Part shown: positions 1 to 10,229 of the stretch, piece after piece
Numbering within the stretch: the first letter of the stretch is position 1
Layout of the letters: each line of letters begins with the position of its first letter
Notes under the pieces: generated by a model
The model's database searches: none
What the model was told of the DNA's origin: nothing
What the model saw: the letters and a program-made list of their open reading frames with translations, nothing else
Program-made: the position numbers and the translations under genes
Origin: Rhodanobacteraceae bacterium
GTDB lineage: Bacteria; Pseudomonadota; Gammaproteobacteria; Xanthomonadales; SZUA-5
Assembly (NCBI GenBank): GCA_016717705.1
Contig: JADKFD010000015.1
Location: 1-64,000, forward strand
Reading direction: 5' to 3'
DNA length: 64,000 nt

Positions 1-14
1 CACTCTCTTCCCTG

Positions 15-998
15 TCAACAGGTTTTTGCCTGATACAGCTTGACGCCGTCATAGGATTCTTTGCTCTTCATCATCGACCAGGCGGCGGTCAGCATCTTGC
101 GCATGACGGCGCATAGAGCTTGCAGTTTCTTCTTGCCGCGGGCGACCAACTGCTCGTAGTGCGCCTTGGCGGCCGGGTCGTGAACGACGGCTACCAACGC
201 GGGCATGTACAGTGCTCGGCGGAGGTAGGCGTTGCCTTGCTTGGATAGGCGCCCGGGCTTCTGGACGCTGCTCCCGGACTCGTGGTGCCGCACATCCAGG
301 CCGGCATGCGCGCAGCAGGCTTTGGCCTTGAGATCGGTCGGCAACAGGGCTAACTCACTCACCAGCGCGATGGCGGCGGTCTCGGCAACCCCGACCATGC
401 TGTCGAGCGCATCGAACTGCGCCTTCAACTGTTCGTCGCCCTCGATGCGCTTCATCGCCTCCTTGCGGCCTTTGCTGATGCGGTGCTCCAGGCGCTGGAT
501 CTCCAGTTGATGCGCATGCGTCACGAACTTTGGTGCGCCGCCCTGCGCCACGCAAGCGTGCAGCTGGTTGCGCGTAGCCGTGAGCTGGTCGGTCAAACCG
601 GCCAGATAACGCGCGATCGTGCGCAGTTCCATCAAGTGGTTGCCCGGCGGATGCCAACGTTCGAAAGGCATCCGTTCGAGGTACTGCAAGAGCATCCGCG
701 CATCCACGCGATCGGTCTTTGTCCGCGTGTTCAGCGCACGCGCAAAGTTCACCGATTGCCGCGGCGAGATCAGCACGACCTCCAGGCCCGCGGCATGCGC
801 AGCCAATGCCGCCTCCCAGTGGTACACACCGGTCTGCTCCATCACCACGCGCACGTCCCTGTCGCGCTTAGCCAACTTCTTGAAAAACGCCAGCAGCACC
901 GGTCGCTCATTGACCAGTTCGTCTTCCTCAATCTTGCCATCCACGCTCATCGCGTAGCGGTGCTTGCGACTTCCAATATCTAAGGCAATGCGGATCAT
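15..998 (-). CDS. IS110-family transposase
   Basis: This 327-residue protein is a DEDD/serine recombinase of the IS110 family, which moves its element by RNA-guided recombination. The N-terminal RuvC-like domain starts at LDIGSRKHRYA (Asp7), continues with VVMEQTGVYHW (Glu near 53) and TKTDRVDARML (Asp97 and Asp100), which together match the family's DEDD residues. The C-terminal Transposase_20 domain carries GRLSKQGNAYLRRALY, the region that holds the family's catalytic serine. The length is slightly short but complete; translation starts at ATG 998 and stops 14 bases from the window edge. Family members depend on a non-coding end for their bridge RNA, which fits the gene-free stretch just upstream. 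Assignment to the IS110 or IS1111 subgroup is not possible because the other element end lies outside the window. Confidence 0.95.
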   Translation of the reverse strand: MIRIALDIGSRKHRYAMSVDGKIEEDELVNERPVLLAFFKKLAKRDRDVRVVMEQTGVYHWEAALAAHAAGLEVVLISPRQSVNFARALNTRTKTDRVDARMLLQYLERMPFERWHPPGNHLMELRTIARYLAGLTDQLTATRNQLHACVAQGGAPKFVTHAHQLEIQRLEHRISKGRKEAMKRIEGDEQLKAQFDALDSMVGVAETAAIALVSELALLPTDLKAKACCAHAGLDVRHHESGSSVQKPGRLSKQGNAYLRRALYMPALVAVVHDPAAKAHYEQLVARGKKKLQALCAVMRKMLTAAWSMMKSKESYDGVKLYQAKTC

Positions 999-1247
999 TT
1001 TGGCTCCAGACCATCATGGATTAGGATGACGTCTGGTTCCCCGACCCCGCACACTGGCGGCACTTCCTTGTGACGCAGGCTCAAGGGCTTTGCGACACTC
1101 CACGTGCTCGTCCAAAGGGGCGGGGAGCCGCTCTACATACGTGCTGCAAACCTCGCGCAACGGGAGCGGGCGGCTTCCCCATAAACGTCGAGAAACAAGG
1201 TACAGGGAGCGGGTTTACCCCGCGAGCTTTTGGCCCGGACCAGCCGA
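999..1247 (-). mobile_element. Non-coding end of the IS110 element, candidate bridge RNA region
   Basis: About 250 bases upstream of the transposase have no convincing gene. In the IS110 group this is where the long non-coding left end lies and where the bridge RNA is transcribed, in the same direction as the transposase. The exact element border is not visible because IS110 elements lack terminal inverted repeats; a REP-like palindrome at 1205-1227 is a plausible target-site neighbour. Placement of the RNA here is inference from the family, not from a recognised sequence. Confidence 0.45.
1205..1227. repeat. REP-like half element beside the IS end
   Basis: The sequence GGGAGCGGGTTTACCCCGCG closely matches the left arm of the complete palindromes at 15730-15785 and 20128-20183 (GTGGGAGCGGGTTTATCCCGCG). 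Here the right arm is absent, so this copy is truncated or interrupted, possibly by insertion of the IS110 element. Confidence 0.6.
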
Positions 1248-1396
1248 AAGCATCGCGCGCAAGCGCGCTCCTACAGGTGGGGCAAAAGCATCGCGCGCAA
1301 GCACGCTCCTACAGGTGGGGCAGAAGCATCGCCGGATAAACCCGCTCCTACCGGTGGGGCAAAAGCATCGCGGGATAAACCCGCTTCTGCCGAGTG
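1248..1396. repeat. Tandem array of 38-39 bp REP units
   Basis: Nearly four head-to-tail units begin AAGCATCGC at 1248, 1286, 1324 and 1363. The first two contain the hairpin core CGCGCAAGCGCGCTCCTACA and the last two the related core CGGATAAACCCGCTCC, each followed by GGTGGGGC. The core is the reverse complement of the palindromes at 21447 and 35262. The remainder of the 999-1483 gap holds no gene. Confidence 0.85.
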
Positions 1397-1483
1397 CGGG
1401 CCTGCCGCGCGTCCGTTCACCGCCAGCGCCGCCGCCGCAGCCTACAATCGGCTTGAGCAGGATTGCTCGGATGAGGGTTGGTC

Positions 1484-2074
1484 ATGGCCATTGAAAATGC
1501 GGAAATCCGCAGACAGATCGAGTTGCGGACGCACGCGGCTTCGAAATTGAGCGGGGCTGATGGCCAATTGGAGGCCAGGTTGAGTTCGACCGCGGCGTTG
1601 CGGGTATTGCACGCGCTGGCGTCGTCTCCGGCAACCGCCGCCGACGCGATCGCGTTGCTGCACGAGTTGCAGGTGCACCAGGTCGAACTGGACCTGCAGT
1701 ACGAAGAATTGCAGGGCGCCAACGCCGAACTGGAGGCCAGCCTCGATCATCAGACTCGGCTCTACGAACATGCGCCGGTAGCGATGTTCAGCGTCGATGC
1801 GGGTCTGGCACTGATCGAACTCAACCTTGCCGGCGCCAGATTGCTGGACAAGGAGCGACACACGCTGATCGGGAAAGCGTTGAGCGACTATCTGACGGCT
1901 GCCAGTCGGCCGGTCCTGCTGGCCACGATCGGGCGGATTCGGGCTGGCGCCGACGGTCAGTCATGCACTGTGGAGCTGGCGCCCGAGGGTTCGGCGCCGA
2001 CCACTCTGCAGGCATCGATCAATGCCGACCCGGCGGGCGCCGGGTTTCTGATCGCGCTCGTCGCTGTCCAGTAG
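1484..2074 (+). CDS. PAS-domain protein
   Basis: This is a 196-residue soluble protein. The N-terminal third has the motif LHELQVHQVELDLQYEELQ, a helical segment that in many bacterial sensor proteins immediately precedes a PAS domain. From about residue 90 (LYEHAPVAMFSVDAGLALIELN) the sequence is a PAS fold. No histidine-kinase, GGDEF or other output domain follows, so it may be a stand-alone sensor or a truncated relic of a larger sensor. I chose ATG 1484, which has GAGG seven bases upstream, over the TTG six bases earlier. No signal peptide or membrane segment is present. Ligand and partner are unknown. Confidence 0.8.
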   Translation: MAIENAEIRRQIELRTHAASKLSGADGQLEARLSSTAALRVLHALASSPATAADAIALLHELQVHQVELDLQYEELQGANAELEASLDHQTRLYEHAPVAMFSVDAGLALIELNLAGARLLDKERHTLIGKALSDYLTAASRPVLLATIGRIRAGADGQSCTVELAPEGSAPTTLQASINADPAGAGFLIALVAVQ

Positions 2075-2108
2075 ATGCCGGTGTCTCGCGGCTTGGAGGC
2101 GCATTGAA

Positions 2109-2257
2109 GTAGCGCGGCTCCGGCGCGCGGCAGGGTCGTCGTCGCCAAACGCTGGGACGGGCGGCCGCGGCTTCAGAAGTAAGCGTCAAGCGCCGGGTGT
2201 CGCGCGTAACTACCTCCTGGCAATACCAAGCTCATTCGACGCGCGTACCCGGCCTAC
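2109..2257. repeat. Modular intergenic repeat, family C, copy 1
   Basis: Three short modules occur in order: GTAGCGCGGCTCCGGCGCGC, then GCGCCGGGTGTCGCGCGTAAC-like sequence, then TCGACGCGCGTACCCGGCCTAC-like sequence. The same order is found at 24797-24942 and in part at 55452-55550. It lies between two convergent genes. Confidence 0.65.
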
Positions 2258-2292
2258 CCAGGCTGTCGCGGCTCGCGGCCGCGCCAGCGCGC

Positions 2293-5167
2293 TTACTCGA
2301 AGCCATTCCCGAACAGCGGAATCTCGAACGCCGGGCCGCCCTGGAACAGCATGCGGTTGACGTCCTGACGGGCGTCGCCGGGCTGGTTGTCGTTGAGTGT
2401 GAAACTGATGGTGTCGCCAACGATGCTGGCGCCCAGCGTGTTCCAGCCGATGCTCAATGGGTCGCCCTGGACCCGCGCGCCCAAGGCGCGGATGAAGCTG
2501 CGCGCGGCGAAACTGCCGCCATGGATCTTCAGGTGGACGCGCGCGCTGGCGCAGTTGGCGATCTCGAAGCGGAAGGCCCCATCCGGCTTCTGCACCATCG
2601 GATCGGCGCCGAAGGTATCGGCCGGGACCGGCGATGACGTCGTACAGGCGCGTGCAGCTGCCGCTCAGCGGAGTGACGCTCACGGTGAAGGGCAGCGATG
2701 CACGGAATGCGGCACCAGCCGTGCCCGGCAGGCTCGCCACCGAACTCTGCCCACTGTCGGGCAGCCCATCACCGTTGCCGTCGCCGCCGTTGGGGCGCCG
2801 GCCTCGCCCGTGCTCGGCGCGCCATCACCGTCGGGGTCGAGCACGCGCGTGAAGGCGTACACACCGGTGCGCGATCCGGCATACAGGGTGGGTGTAGCGG
2901 CGATGGTGTTGTCGAGCGCCAGCGCGGTCGCCGAGGTCACCGGCAACCCGGCACTGATCGAATTCCAGGTGGTGCCGCCGTCTTCGGACACGAACACGCC
3001 GCCCGGATTCAAGGCATTGCCGCCGCTGGCGGCATAGATGCGCAGCGAATTGTCCGGGTCGACCAGCAGCGCGCGGATATCCTGACCGGCCAGACCAGTG
3101 CCGGCGATCGCCCAACTGACGCCGGCGTTGGTCGACTTGTAGACATTGCCGACGAAGCTGCTGTTGTCGAGGAAAGGATTGGTTGCCGCATACAGCACGT
3201 TGTGGTTGCTCGGATCCATGGCCAGCGCCAGCACCGGAGTAGTGCGAGTTGACCGACCTGCGTAGAGCGGCAATCCGGTCGATGCCGGTGACCAGGTCAC
3301 GCCGCCATCGCTGCTCTTGAAAATGCCGTTGGGAGAGTTCGGCGTGTAGCTGGAGCCTGCGTTGTAATTGCGCAGGTACGTGCCCACATACAGGATGCTG
3401 GTATCGGCGTGATCGACGACCAGCGGCACGGGAATCGGGAAATCCGCCCACGGCTGCGGCTCTGCAAGCGTGCCGATGTTGATGCATTCGCCGGTCGGCA
3501 AACCATCGCTGCCAACGCCAGCGGGACTGCCGGCGGTGCTGATCGTGTTCCAGCTGGCGCCGGCATCCAGCGTGCGCCAGAGGCGCGGGGTGGTGATGGT
3601 CACGCTGCCGCCGATCGTGCTGCAGTTGCCGTTGCCGGAAGCCGTCACATACAACTTCGACCAGGCGCCCGACGTGATCACGCTGCGGTCCGGCACAATG
3701 GCGCAGGGTGCCGGAAAGCGCTCACTGCCGGCGACGGCGCGAGCGCCCCGAGTCCGGCGAAGGTGTTGAGATTGGTCAGGTGTTGCCGTTGTCGCTGCTC
3801 TTGACCACGCCGCTGGCACGGGTGGCGAGTGGCAACGCTGACCGGTGCGAGGTCGCGGCCAGCGCCGTAGATCACCGTGGTCGCCGCTGCGCCGGACGTG
3901 TTGCTGTCCACCAGCAGCGCGCGCAGCCAGTCGACGCTGAAGCCGCTACCGGTCGCTGCCCAGCTGCCGCCGGCGTTGCTGCTGCGATAGAACGGCCAGG
4001 TGATCCAGGTGGCCTCGGACTCCGCCCTGGCCGACGTAGATGGTCGACGGCGTGGACGGATTGACGGCGATGGCGCGCGCGTTCACCGAGGTATTGCCCA
4101 GGTTGCTCTCGGTCCAGGTCACGCCGGAATCGGTGGAGCGGAAAAAACCGGCGCCGCGCGAAATGAAGTAGCGCACGCTGGCATCGCCCGGCTTGGTGCT
4201 GACCACCTGGCTTTCCAGCGCCGGGCTGGGGCCGGGCAAGGTGGGGGTCGGCGCCGCGGTGAAGGTGACACCGTCGTCGACACTGCGACGAATGGTGCCG
4301 CGTGCGTTCGCCGCCAGCACCTCGTTGGGCGCGCCGGCGACGAAGTTGAAACTGGCCATGAACGCGGTCGGCGCCGGTCCCGGCGAGCTGGCTGCGAAGG
4401 TGGCGCCGCTGTCGGTGCTGCGCAACACCAGATTCGAGGGCTGCAAAGGCCCGAATCCCTGCGCGCCCAACACCACGCCAGCGCTGGTGCTGCTGAAGGC
4501 GAGCGCCGCGGTGCAGGTGGCGGCACCGGGAGCGAGGGCAGTCACGGTGACCGGGGAGAAGCTGGTGCCGCCATCGGTGCTGCGGTACAAATGGGCGCCG
4601 GTGTACGGCGAGCCATCGTCTGGCGCGCACGGACTGATCAGCACGCGCGAAGGACTGCCCGGATCGATGGCCACCTGCGACAGATAGGTCGAGCAGCGTG
4701 GCCGTGCCGATCGCGACCAGTTGCTGCCGCCATCGGTGGTGCGGAAGGCGCCATGCGTGGCCGAGGTCAGGATCAGGTATCCGGGCGTGCTCGGATCCAT
4801 CGCCAGATCGCGCACGAGAAGTTCGCGTCGGCAATCCCGAGGAAGCCGGCGCAAAACTGCCGCCGCCGTCGATCGACTTCATCACGCCACTGGTCGTGAG
4901 CAGGAAGACCACATCCGCGTTGGCCGGGCTTACCACCAGATCGTTGATGTACCCCAGATCCTGGGCCGCGGCGCATGGGCAAAAAGCTCACCCCGCTGTC
5001 GGTGCAGCGAAAGGGGAGAAGCCGCTGGCCACGTAAACCATGGCCGGGCTGCTGGCGCTGGTCGCCAGATGGCTCAGGCCGCCGCCATTCGGGCCGGTGG
5101 TGGTCCATACGCCGGGACCGGCGTGGGCGAGATTGGCCAGAAGCGTGGCGAGCAGCAGTAGGCGCAA
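2293..5167 (-). pseudogene. Secreted Asp-box repeat protein with choice-of-anchor U C-terminus, frameshifted
   Basis: The intact reading would be about 950 residues but jumps between frames near 5005, 4975, 4815, 4022, 3828, 3780, 3722, 2790 and 2625. It starts at TTG 5167, preceded by GAGG, with a signal peptide (LRLLLLATLLANLAHA). The body holds at least eight BNR/Asp-box motifs such as FKSSDGGVTWSP, YKSTNAGVSWAI and FRSTDSGVTWTE, typical of beta-propellers. Next comes a DxDxDG-type segment (GDGNGDGLPDSGQ) and a choice-of-anchor U region (DTISFTLNDNQPGDA), ending in PLFGNGFE. The pieces read as clean coding sequence, so recent decay or sequencing error is likelier than ancient loss. Role unknown; probably surface-attached or secreted. 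Confidence 0.75.
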
Positions 5168-5530
5168 GGGAAGATCCTCAAGACGAATGGGAATAGGGGC
5201 GGCGAGCGGTGCAGTTCGGGCCGGATGATCGTTCAGTTCACCCGCGCGCGACCCGGAACCTGGGATGCACGCTGTCCTTCAACAAATGCCTAACGCAGTG
5301 TGGCACCCGAAAATGTCATCGACGCGGCAAGAATCTGCGACGCCAGGTGGAAAGCTGCGGTGGTCGCCGATCCGGCTCAGCGGACAAAGGCAGCGCGTTC
5401 AGCGCATGGCTCAGCGGAAGGGCGCATGGTAGTGCCGGTTGGTGCACGGTCGCCGACGCCGCGTGAACTTCGCGCATTGGCAGCAATCCGGTTCCGATGT
5501 CGGCCCGGAAGCAAACAGGAAATCCTGCGT
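5168..5530. other. Gene-free divergent spacer
   Basis: This 363-base gap lies between the divergent Asp-box gene and the YkgJ gene. No convincing coding sequence, RNA gene or repeat was found. It is expected to hold promoters for both directions, but no clear -35/-10 pair was recognised. Confidence 0.5.
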
Positions 5531-5948
5531 ATGGCCATCGAATGGCGCGACGACGATGAAGTGATCGATCCCAAGGTCCAGTGCAGCGCTTGCGACGCGG
5601 TATGTTGCCGCCTGACGGTGATCGTCATGCCGGAAGACAAGGTGCCGCGTGGATATGTCGCCATCGACGATCACGGACTCGAGGTGATGGCACGCGGTGA
5701 AGATGGCTGGTGCGTGGCGCTCGACAGCCTGAACATGTGCTGCAGCCTCTACGAACTGCGTCCGGAAGCCTGCCGGCGTTTTGTCATGGGCGCCGCCTAT
5801 TGCCGCGACGAACGCGAGGCCTACCGCACGCGCTATCCCCGGCAGCATCCCGCATGTCCTCATCGACGCCATTGAGGCCGCCTGGGTATGTCCGGGTGTG
5901 GTCAGCCGTATTGACGCAGCGCAACGTGCGCTTTGGCCGCGCTCGTAG
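5531..5948 (+). pseudogene. YkgJ-family cysteine-cluster protein, probable 3' frameshift
   Basis: This small cytoplasmic protein is of the YkgJ/UPF0153 type, whose conserved cysteines are thought to bind zinc or iron-sulfur. The cysteine sets are visible: QCSACDAVCC near residue 17, then WCVAL, NMCCSLYELRPEACRRF and AAYC. ATG 5531 follows an AGGAAA ribosome-binding site. The first frame ends at 5875 with an unlikely tail (PRQHPACPHRRH). Dropping to another frame near 5838 restores GSIPHVLIDAIEAAW and runs to a stop at 5948, so one base is probably missing in the CCCC run. Function in the family is not firmly established. Confidence 0.7.
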
Positions 5949-5983
5949 GATGCTCAAGAGGTTAACCCCGCGGAGGTAGAGTC

Positions 5984-8829
5984 ATGACCAAAAGACCCCT
6001 CGTTACTGCTCTGGTTGTTGCCCTGCTCGGGGCTTCGCCATTGTTGTCTGCCCAGTCGATCACAGCGCCTGGGTTGAAGGCGCCAGGATCGATTTCCTAC
6101 GATGCTGAAGGCGTTCCCACTGTCCTTGCGGCCAGTGATGAAGACGCCGCCTACCTGCTCGGCTACGGTCACGCGCGTGATCGCTTCTTCCAGATGGATT
6201 ACCTGCGCCGCATCGGCAGCGGTACCTACGCGGAACTCGTCGGCCCGGCCGCGCTGTCCAACGATGTCCAGTTGCGCACGCTGGGTATTCGCCGATCGGC
6301 CTGGGAAACCTATGCCGCCACCAATCCAAAACTGCGCGGCATCGTTCAAGCCTATGCCAACGGCGTCAATGCATGGCTGCGCAGCAATCCGTTGCCGGTG
6401 GAATACGGTGCGCTGGAAACTGACGCGTGCCGAGCCGTGGTCGCCCGTCGATACCTTCGTCATCGGCAAGCTGCTGACCTTCCAGCTCGGATTCGACGAC
6501 GACACGGGACTTACCGTGCGCCTCGGCGCCTACCAGCAGGCCGGTGTTGCTGGCGGCTTCGACGGCACCAAGCTGTTCTTTGACGATCTGACCCGGGTCA
6601 AGCCCGTCGACGGTCGCGTTACGCTCCCCAACTTCCTCACCAGCATCGGTGGCAGCGAAGCCGAGGGCACGGCAGAGAAGTCGGGCTCCGCCGGCGACAT
6701 CCCGATGATCGATCCGGCCACGCTCTCAGCTGCGCAGCAGCACGTCGACGCCATCAAGGACAATCCCTGGCTGGCGCCGATGCTGGAAACCAACGCCAAA
6801 CGCGGCGGCAGCAACTGGTGGCTGATCGGCGGCGGCAAGACGCTCGATGGCAAGCCGATCCTGTCCAACGATCCGCATCTGGCGATGGACATGCCGGCGC
6901 TGTGGAACGAGGCGCATGTCGTCTCGACCGATCCGCAGTTCCCCGCGGCCGATGGATGTCGTCGGCGTCTCGGTGCCGGGCACGCCGAGCGTGCTGCTGG
7001 GCTGCACCACGCACCACTGCTGGGGCCAGACGGTCAATCCGATGGACATGTCGGACGCTTTTTCCGAAAAGTTCCGTCTGAACACCTACGGCTTGCCGAC
7101 CCACACCATCCACAGTGGCGTTGCCGAGCCGGTGATCTGGATCTTCCAGAGCTACTTCGCCAATACCCTGGGTGACCAGATCGCCAACAATGTCGCCAGG
7201 GTCAATTCGATCGGCTACACCAACGGCGGCGTGACCATCATCGTGCCGCGCCGCAACAACGGCCCGGTGGTCTCGATCACCGGAGACACCGGCATCAGCT
7301 TCGCCTACACCGGCTGGGGCGCGACGCAGGAACTGGAAACCTATCGGCGTATCGCGCGGGCGCAGAACGTGGCCGAATTCCGCGAGGCGCTGACCTACTT
7401 CGACGGCGCCAGCCAGAACTTCGGCTATGCGGACATCGAAGGCAATGTGGCCTACACCGCCCCCGGCGAACTGCCGCTGCGTACCGATCTGCAAACGCTG
7501 GGTCGCGCGGATGGTGGCGTTCCGCCCTTCGTGGTTCGTGATGGCACCGGAGCCCTCAAGCATGACTGGCTGCCGCGCACCACGTCTCAGGTCAACCAGG
7601 TCACGCCGTTCGAACTGTTGCCGATCGCGGAAATGCCGAATGCGACGAATCCGACCAGTGGCTACATCGCCAACGCCAACAATGATCCGGTCGGCACCAC
7701 GCTCGACAACAATGCGCTCAACCAGAACCGACCGGGCGGCGGCGTCTACTATCTGAATGCCCGTTATGCGGACTTCCGCATGGGCCGCGTTGATCGGCTG
7801 ATCAAGGCCAAGCTGGACGCCAACGTCAAGGTGTCGTTGACCGACATGCGCCAGTGGCAGGCCAACAGCCAGCCACTCGATGCCGAACTGCTGCGCCCGG
7901 CGCTGCTGACGGCATTCGACAACGCCGGGGCGACCGGCGCCTGGTCGCAACTGGCCGCGCTGCGCGCCGATCCGGCGGTGGCCGAGGCGGTGGGCAGAAT
8001 TCGCAATTGGGATCTGAGCACGCCGACCGGCATCCGCGAAGGTTATGACCCGGGCGACAATCCGGCAAATCTGCCGGAACCCTCGGCTGCCGAAGTGTCC
8101 AACTCGGTGGCGGCCACGCTGTACACCTTCTGGCGCAACCAGACGGTTCGCAACGTGATCGATGCCACGCTTACGCGCGTCGGTCTGTCCTCGCAATTGC
8201 CGGGCAATGAAGAAACCTTGCGGGCGATCAAGAACCTGCTCGATACCTTCCCGACCGCGCGTGGCAAAGGTGCGTCCGGCCTCGACTTCTTCGTGGTCAG
8301 CGGCGCTCCCAATCCCGAGGCGGCACGCGACTTCCTGCTGCTGAAGAGCCTCAAGGACGGTCTGACGCTGCTGGCAAGCAACGAGTTCGCGCCGGCCTAC
8401 GGCAATTCCACCAATCAGGATGCGTACCGCTGGGGCAAGTTGCACCGCAAGGTGTTCCGTCACCCGCTGGGCGAGCCGTTCAACATTCCGGGCAACAATC
8501 CGTTCCCGATCACCAACCTGGCGGCCAACCTGCCGGGCGTGGCGCGCCCGGGCAACTACGAAGTGGTAGACGACTCCGACGTGAGCGTCCGCGCCAACAC
8601 GCTGAACGGCTTCATGTTCGGTAGCGGTCCGGTGCGTCGTTTCGTCGGCAGCATGACCACGCCGATCACCGCGCAGCAGATCTACCCGGGTGGCCAGAGC
8701 GGTTCGCTGCTCAGCCCGGCGTACATCAGCCAGTTGCCGCGTTGGCTGGTCAATGCCTACAAGCCGCTGGTCATCGGTCGTGACGCCGCCGTCGCCGGCG
8801 AAGTGTCGCGTCTGAACTTCACGCCGTAA
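5984..8829 (+). pseudogene. Penicillin acylase family Ntn-hydrolase, two frameshifts
   Basis: The product is a periplasmic amidase precursor of the penicillin/acyl-homoserine-lactone acylase family, about 945 residues if read through. A signal peptide (LVTALVVALLGASPLLSA) leads into the alpha chain, with GYGHARDRFFQMDYLRRI near residue 60. The autocleavage site is KRGG followed by SNWW; the codon for the catalytic Ser that would begin the beta chain is at 6810-6812. Frame changes are needed near 6420-6430 and 6950. Everything else reads smoothly to the stop at 8829. The substrate cannot be told from sequence: beta-lactam side chains, N-acyl-homoserine lactones or other N-acyl compounds are all possible. 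Whether the gene is truly broken depends on checking the two sites. Confidence 0.85.
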
Positions 8830-8862
8830 CCGTAGCCAGGCGCACGGCGGGGCAATCCCGCC

Positions 8863-9188
8863 GTGCGCTGTCTCATCAGCGACTGCTACGACAAACGCCA
8901 GTTCCGCGGATTGTCGCTGAAGGACATCCCCAAGCCCGGCATGCCCGGCAACCCGACCTTCATCTTCCATGCGACCAGCCTGCAGAGCGGCCGCAGTTTC
9001 CGTTTCCGCCCGGACCACATCGCCGGCTGGAAACTCGGAGAATCCACCCATACCGATCTGCCGCTGGCCCTTGCCGTGGCCGCCTCCAGCGCCTTCCCTC
9101 CGCTGTTCTCGCCGCGCTGGCGAAAGTGCCGACGCGACTGGCGGCGTTCCAGCCGGATGCACAGCAAAAGCGGATCCGCTGGGGATAG
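8863..9188 (+). pseudogene. Patatin-like phospholipase remnant
   Basis: Only a central piece of a patatin-like lipid acyl hydrolase is present. The stretch PTFIFHATSLQSGRSFRF and then LALAVAASSAFPPLFSP matches the family's middle region. The N-terminal part with the GxSxG nucleophile should precede it, but the acylase gene ends just 33 bases upstream. The Asp-Gly dyad expected downstream is not found, and an adjacent frame meets a stop near 9188. The frame stays open by chance into the next gene. It is best seen as a deletion relic. Confidence 0.6.
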
Positions 9189-9330
9189 GCGTTGGCCGGA
9201 TGTGGCGCTGAGGAAGGGGCGGGCTTGCCTGGCAGGGGCGCGGTGGCCCTCCAAAGGCAAGCGCTCCGCCTGCTGCAGGAACTTGCCGTGCCCACGCATC
9301 TCCAAGCTGTCATCTCAGCGGGAGCAATGC

Positions 9331-10020
9331 ATGAATATCGCAAAGGTCGTAGGTGGATTCTTCATGTCGGTCGCGCTGCCTTTCGGGCTTGCTATCGCCG
9401 AGCCGGTGCGGGACCTGGCCGCAGCGCCGGCGTCTGCGTTGATTGAGGGCCTGGCGGGCGCAGTCGGACCGGAAGCAGCGATTTCAAAGGTGATGGTGAT
9501 GGGGCAGGGGGTGCTGATTCAGGGGTCTGCGCGGGATCCCGCGGCGGTGCTCGAGTCGCTGTCCGCATCGCCATTGATCGACAGTCCACGACTGCTGCCG
9601 ATGACCCATGACGCCAATCTGGATCGGCAACTCTTCACGGTGACGGCGACCATCAGCGCGCAGGGCAAGGTGCGTCCTGGTGGCGGCCTGCGAATGGACA
9701 ACCCGGAGAAAGAACTGGTCGGCCATGCGCGCCATGTACTGGACTCGCACATGGCCGCGACGTGCGAGCTGATCTCGGAACAACGCGTCAGCGAAGACGC
9801 AGCAGATGCCGCAATCCTTGGCATGGCCATGCGCTGGCGTTGCCCAGGGACGTTGCCGCAGTTGATCGCTGCCCTGCGGGATCTTGAACTGGGGGCGCCG
9901 GCACTCACGCTTTCGGATTACCTGGTGCACGTGACCACCCCGGGCAAGCTTGCCAGTGACGCGGAAACCCACGTCGAGGTCAGGTTCACCGCGACGGCGA
10001 GCACGCTGGCTGCGCGCTGA
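9331..10020 (+). CDS. Periplasmic protein with GspL/PilN-like and GspM-like halves
   Basis: This 229-residue exported protein starts at ATG 9331, six bases after GGGAG. A hydrophobic N-terminus (VGGFFMSVALPFGLAIA) is a likely signal peptide. The segment around residues 40-110 (VMVMGQGVLIQGSARDPAAVLESL, then SPLIDSPRLLPMTHD) resembles the small ferredoxin-like domain of PilN and the periplasmic part of GspL. The C-terminal part (LELGAPALTLSDYLVHVTTP) resembles the GspM fold. In type II secretion and type IV pili these proteins form the inner-membrane platform, but no such genes are next to it. The assignment rests on sequence pattern only, and a stand-alone role is unknown. Confidence 0.5.
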   Translation: MNIAKVVGGFFMSVALPFGLAIAEPVRDLAAAPASALIEGLAGAVGPEAAISKVMVMGQGVLIQGSARDPAAVLESLSASPLIDSPRLLPMTHDANLDRQLFTVTATISAQGKVRPGGGLRMDNPEKELVGHARHVLDSHMAATCELISEQRVSEDAADAAILGMAMRWRCPGTLPQLIAALRDLELGAPALTLSDYLVHVTTPGKLASDAETHVEVRFTATASTLAAR

Positions 10021-10229
10021 GCACAAGGCAGGGCCAGCCAGTGATCAAGCGCGGCCGGCCCCGGTGACCGGCTGCGTGCTGGCATCATCGAACGCGTCAA
10101 CGACGCCTGCACGCGGGTCAAGGACGCCGCTGGTGATTCGTGGTCGGCACCTTGACGATCTGGCCGGCAAACGTATTGAAGGCGTATTTGCCGGGCAGCA
10201 TCGGCCATTCGCAATTACGGCCGGTCCCG

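Noticed and set aside
1248..1396. Tandem units that could be taken for a CRISPR array.
   Set aside because: The units follow each other without unique spacers, each holds its own hairpin, no cas genes are near, and the core recurs singly elsewhere as REP elements.
6754..9162. An 802-residue open frame on the minus strand.
   Set aside because: It lies opposite the acylase gene, whose plus-strand frames carry clear family motifs; the minus frame is Arg/His-rich with no recognisable domain and is a by-product of high GC.
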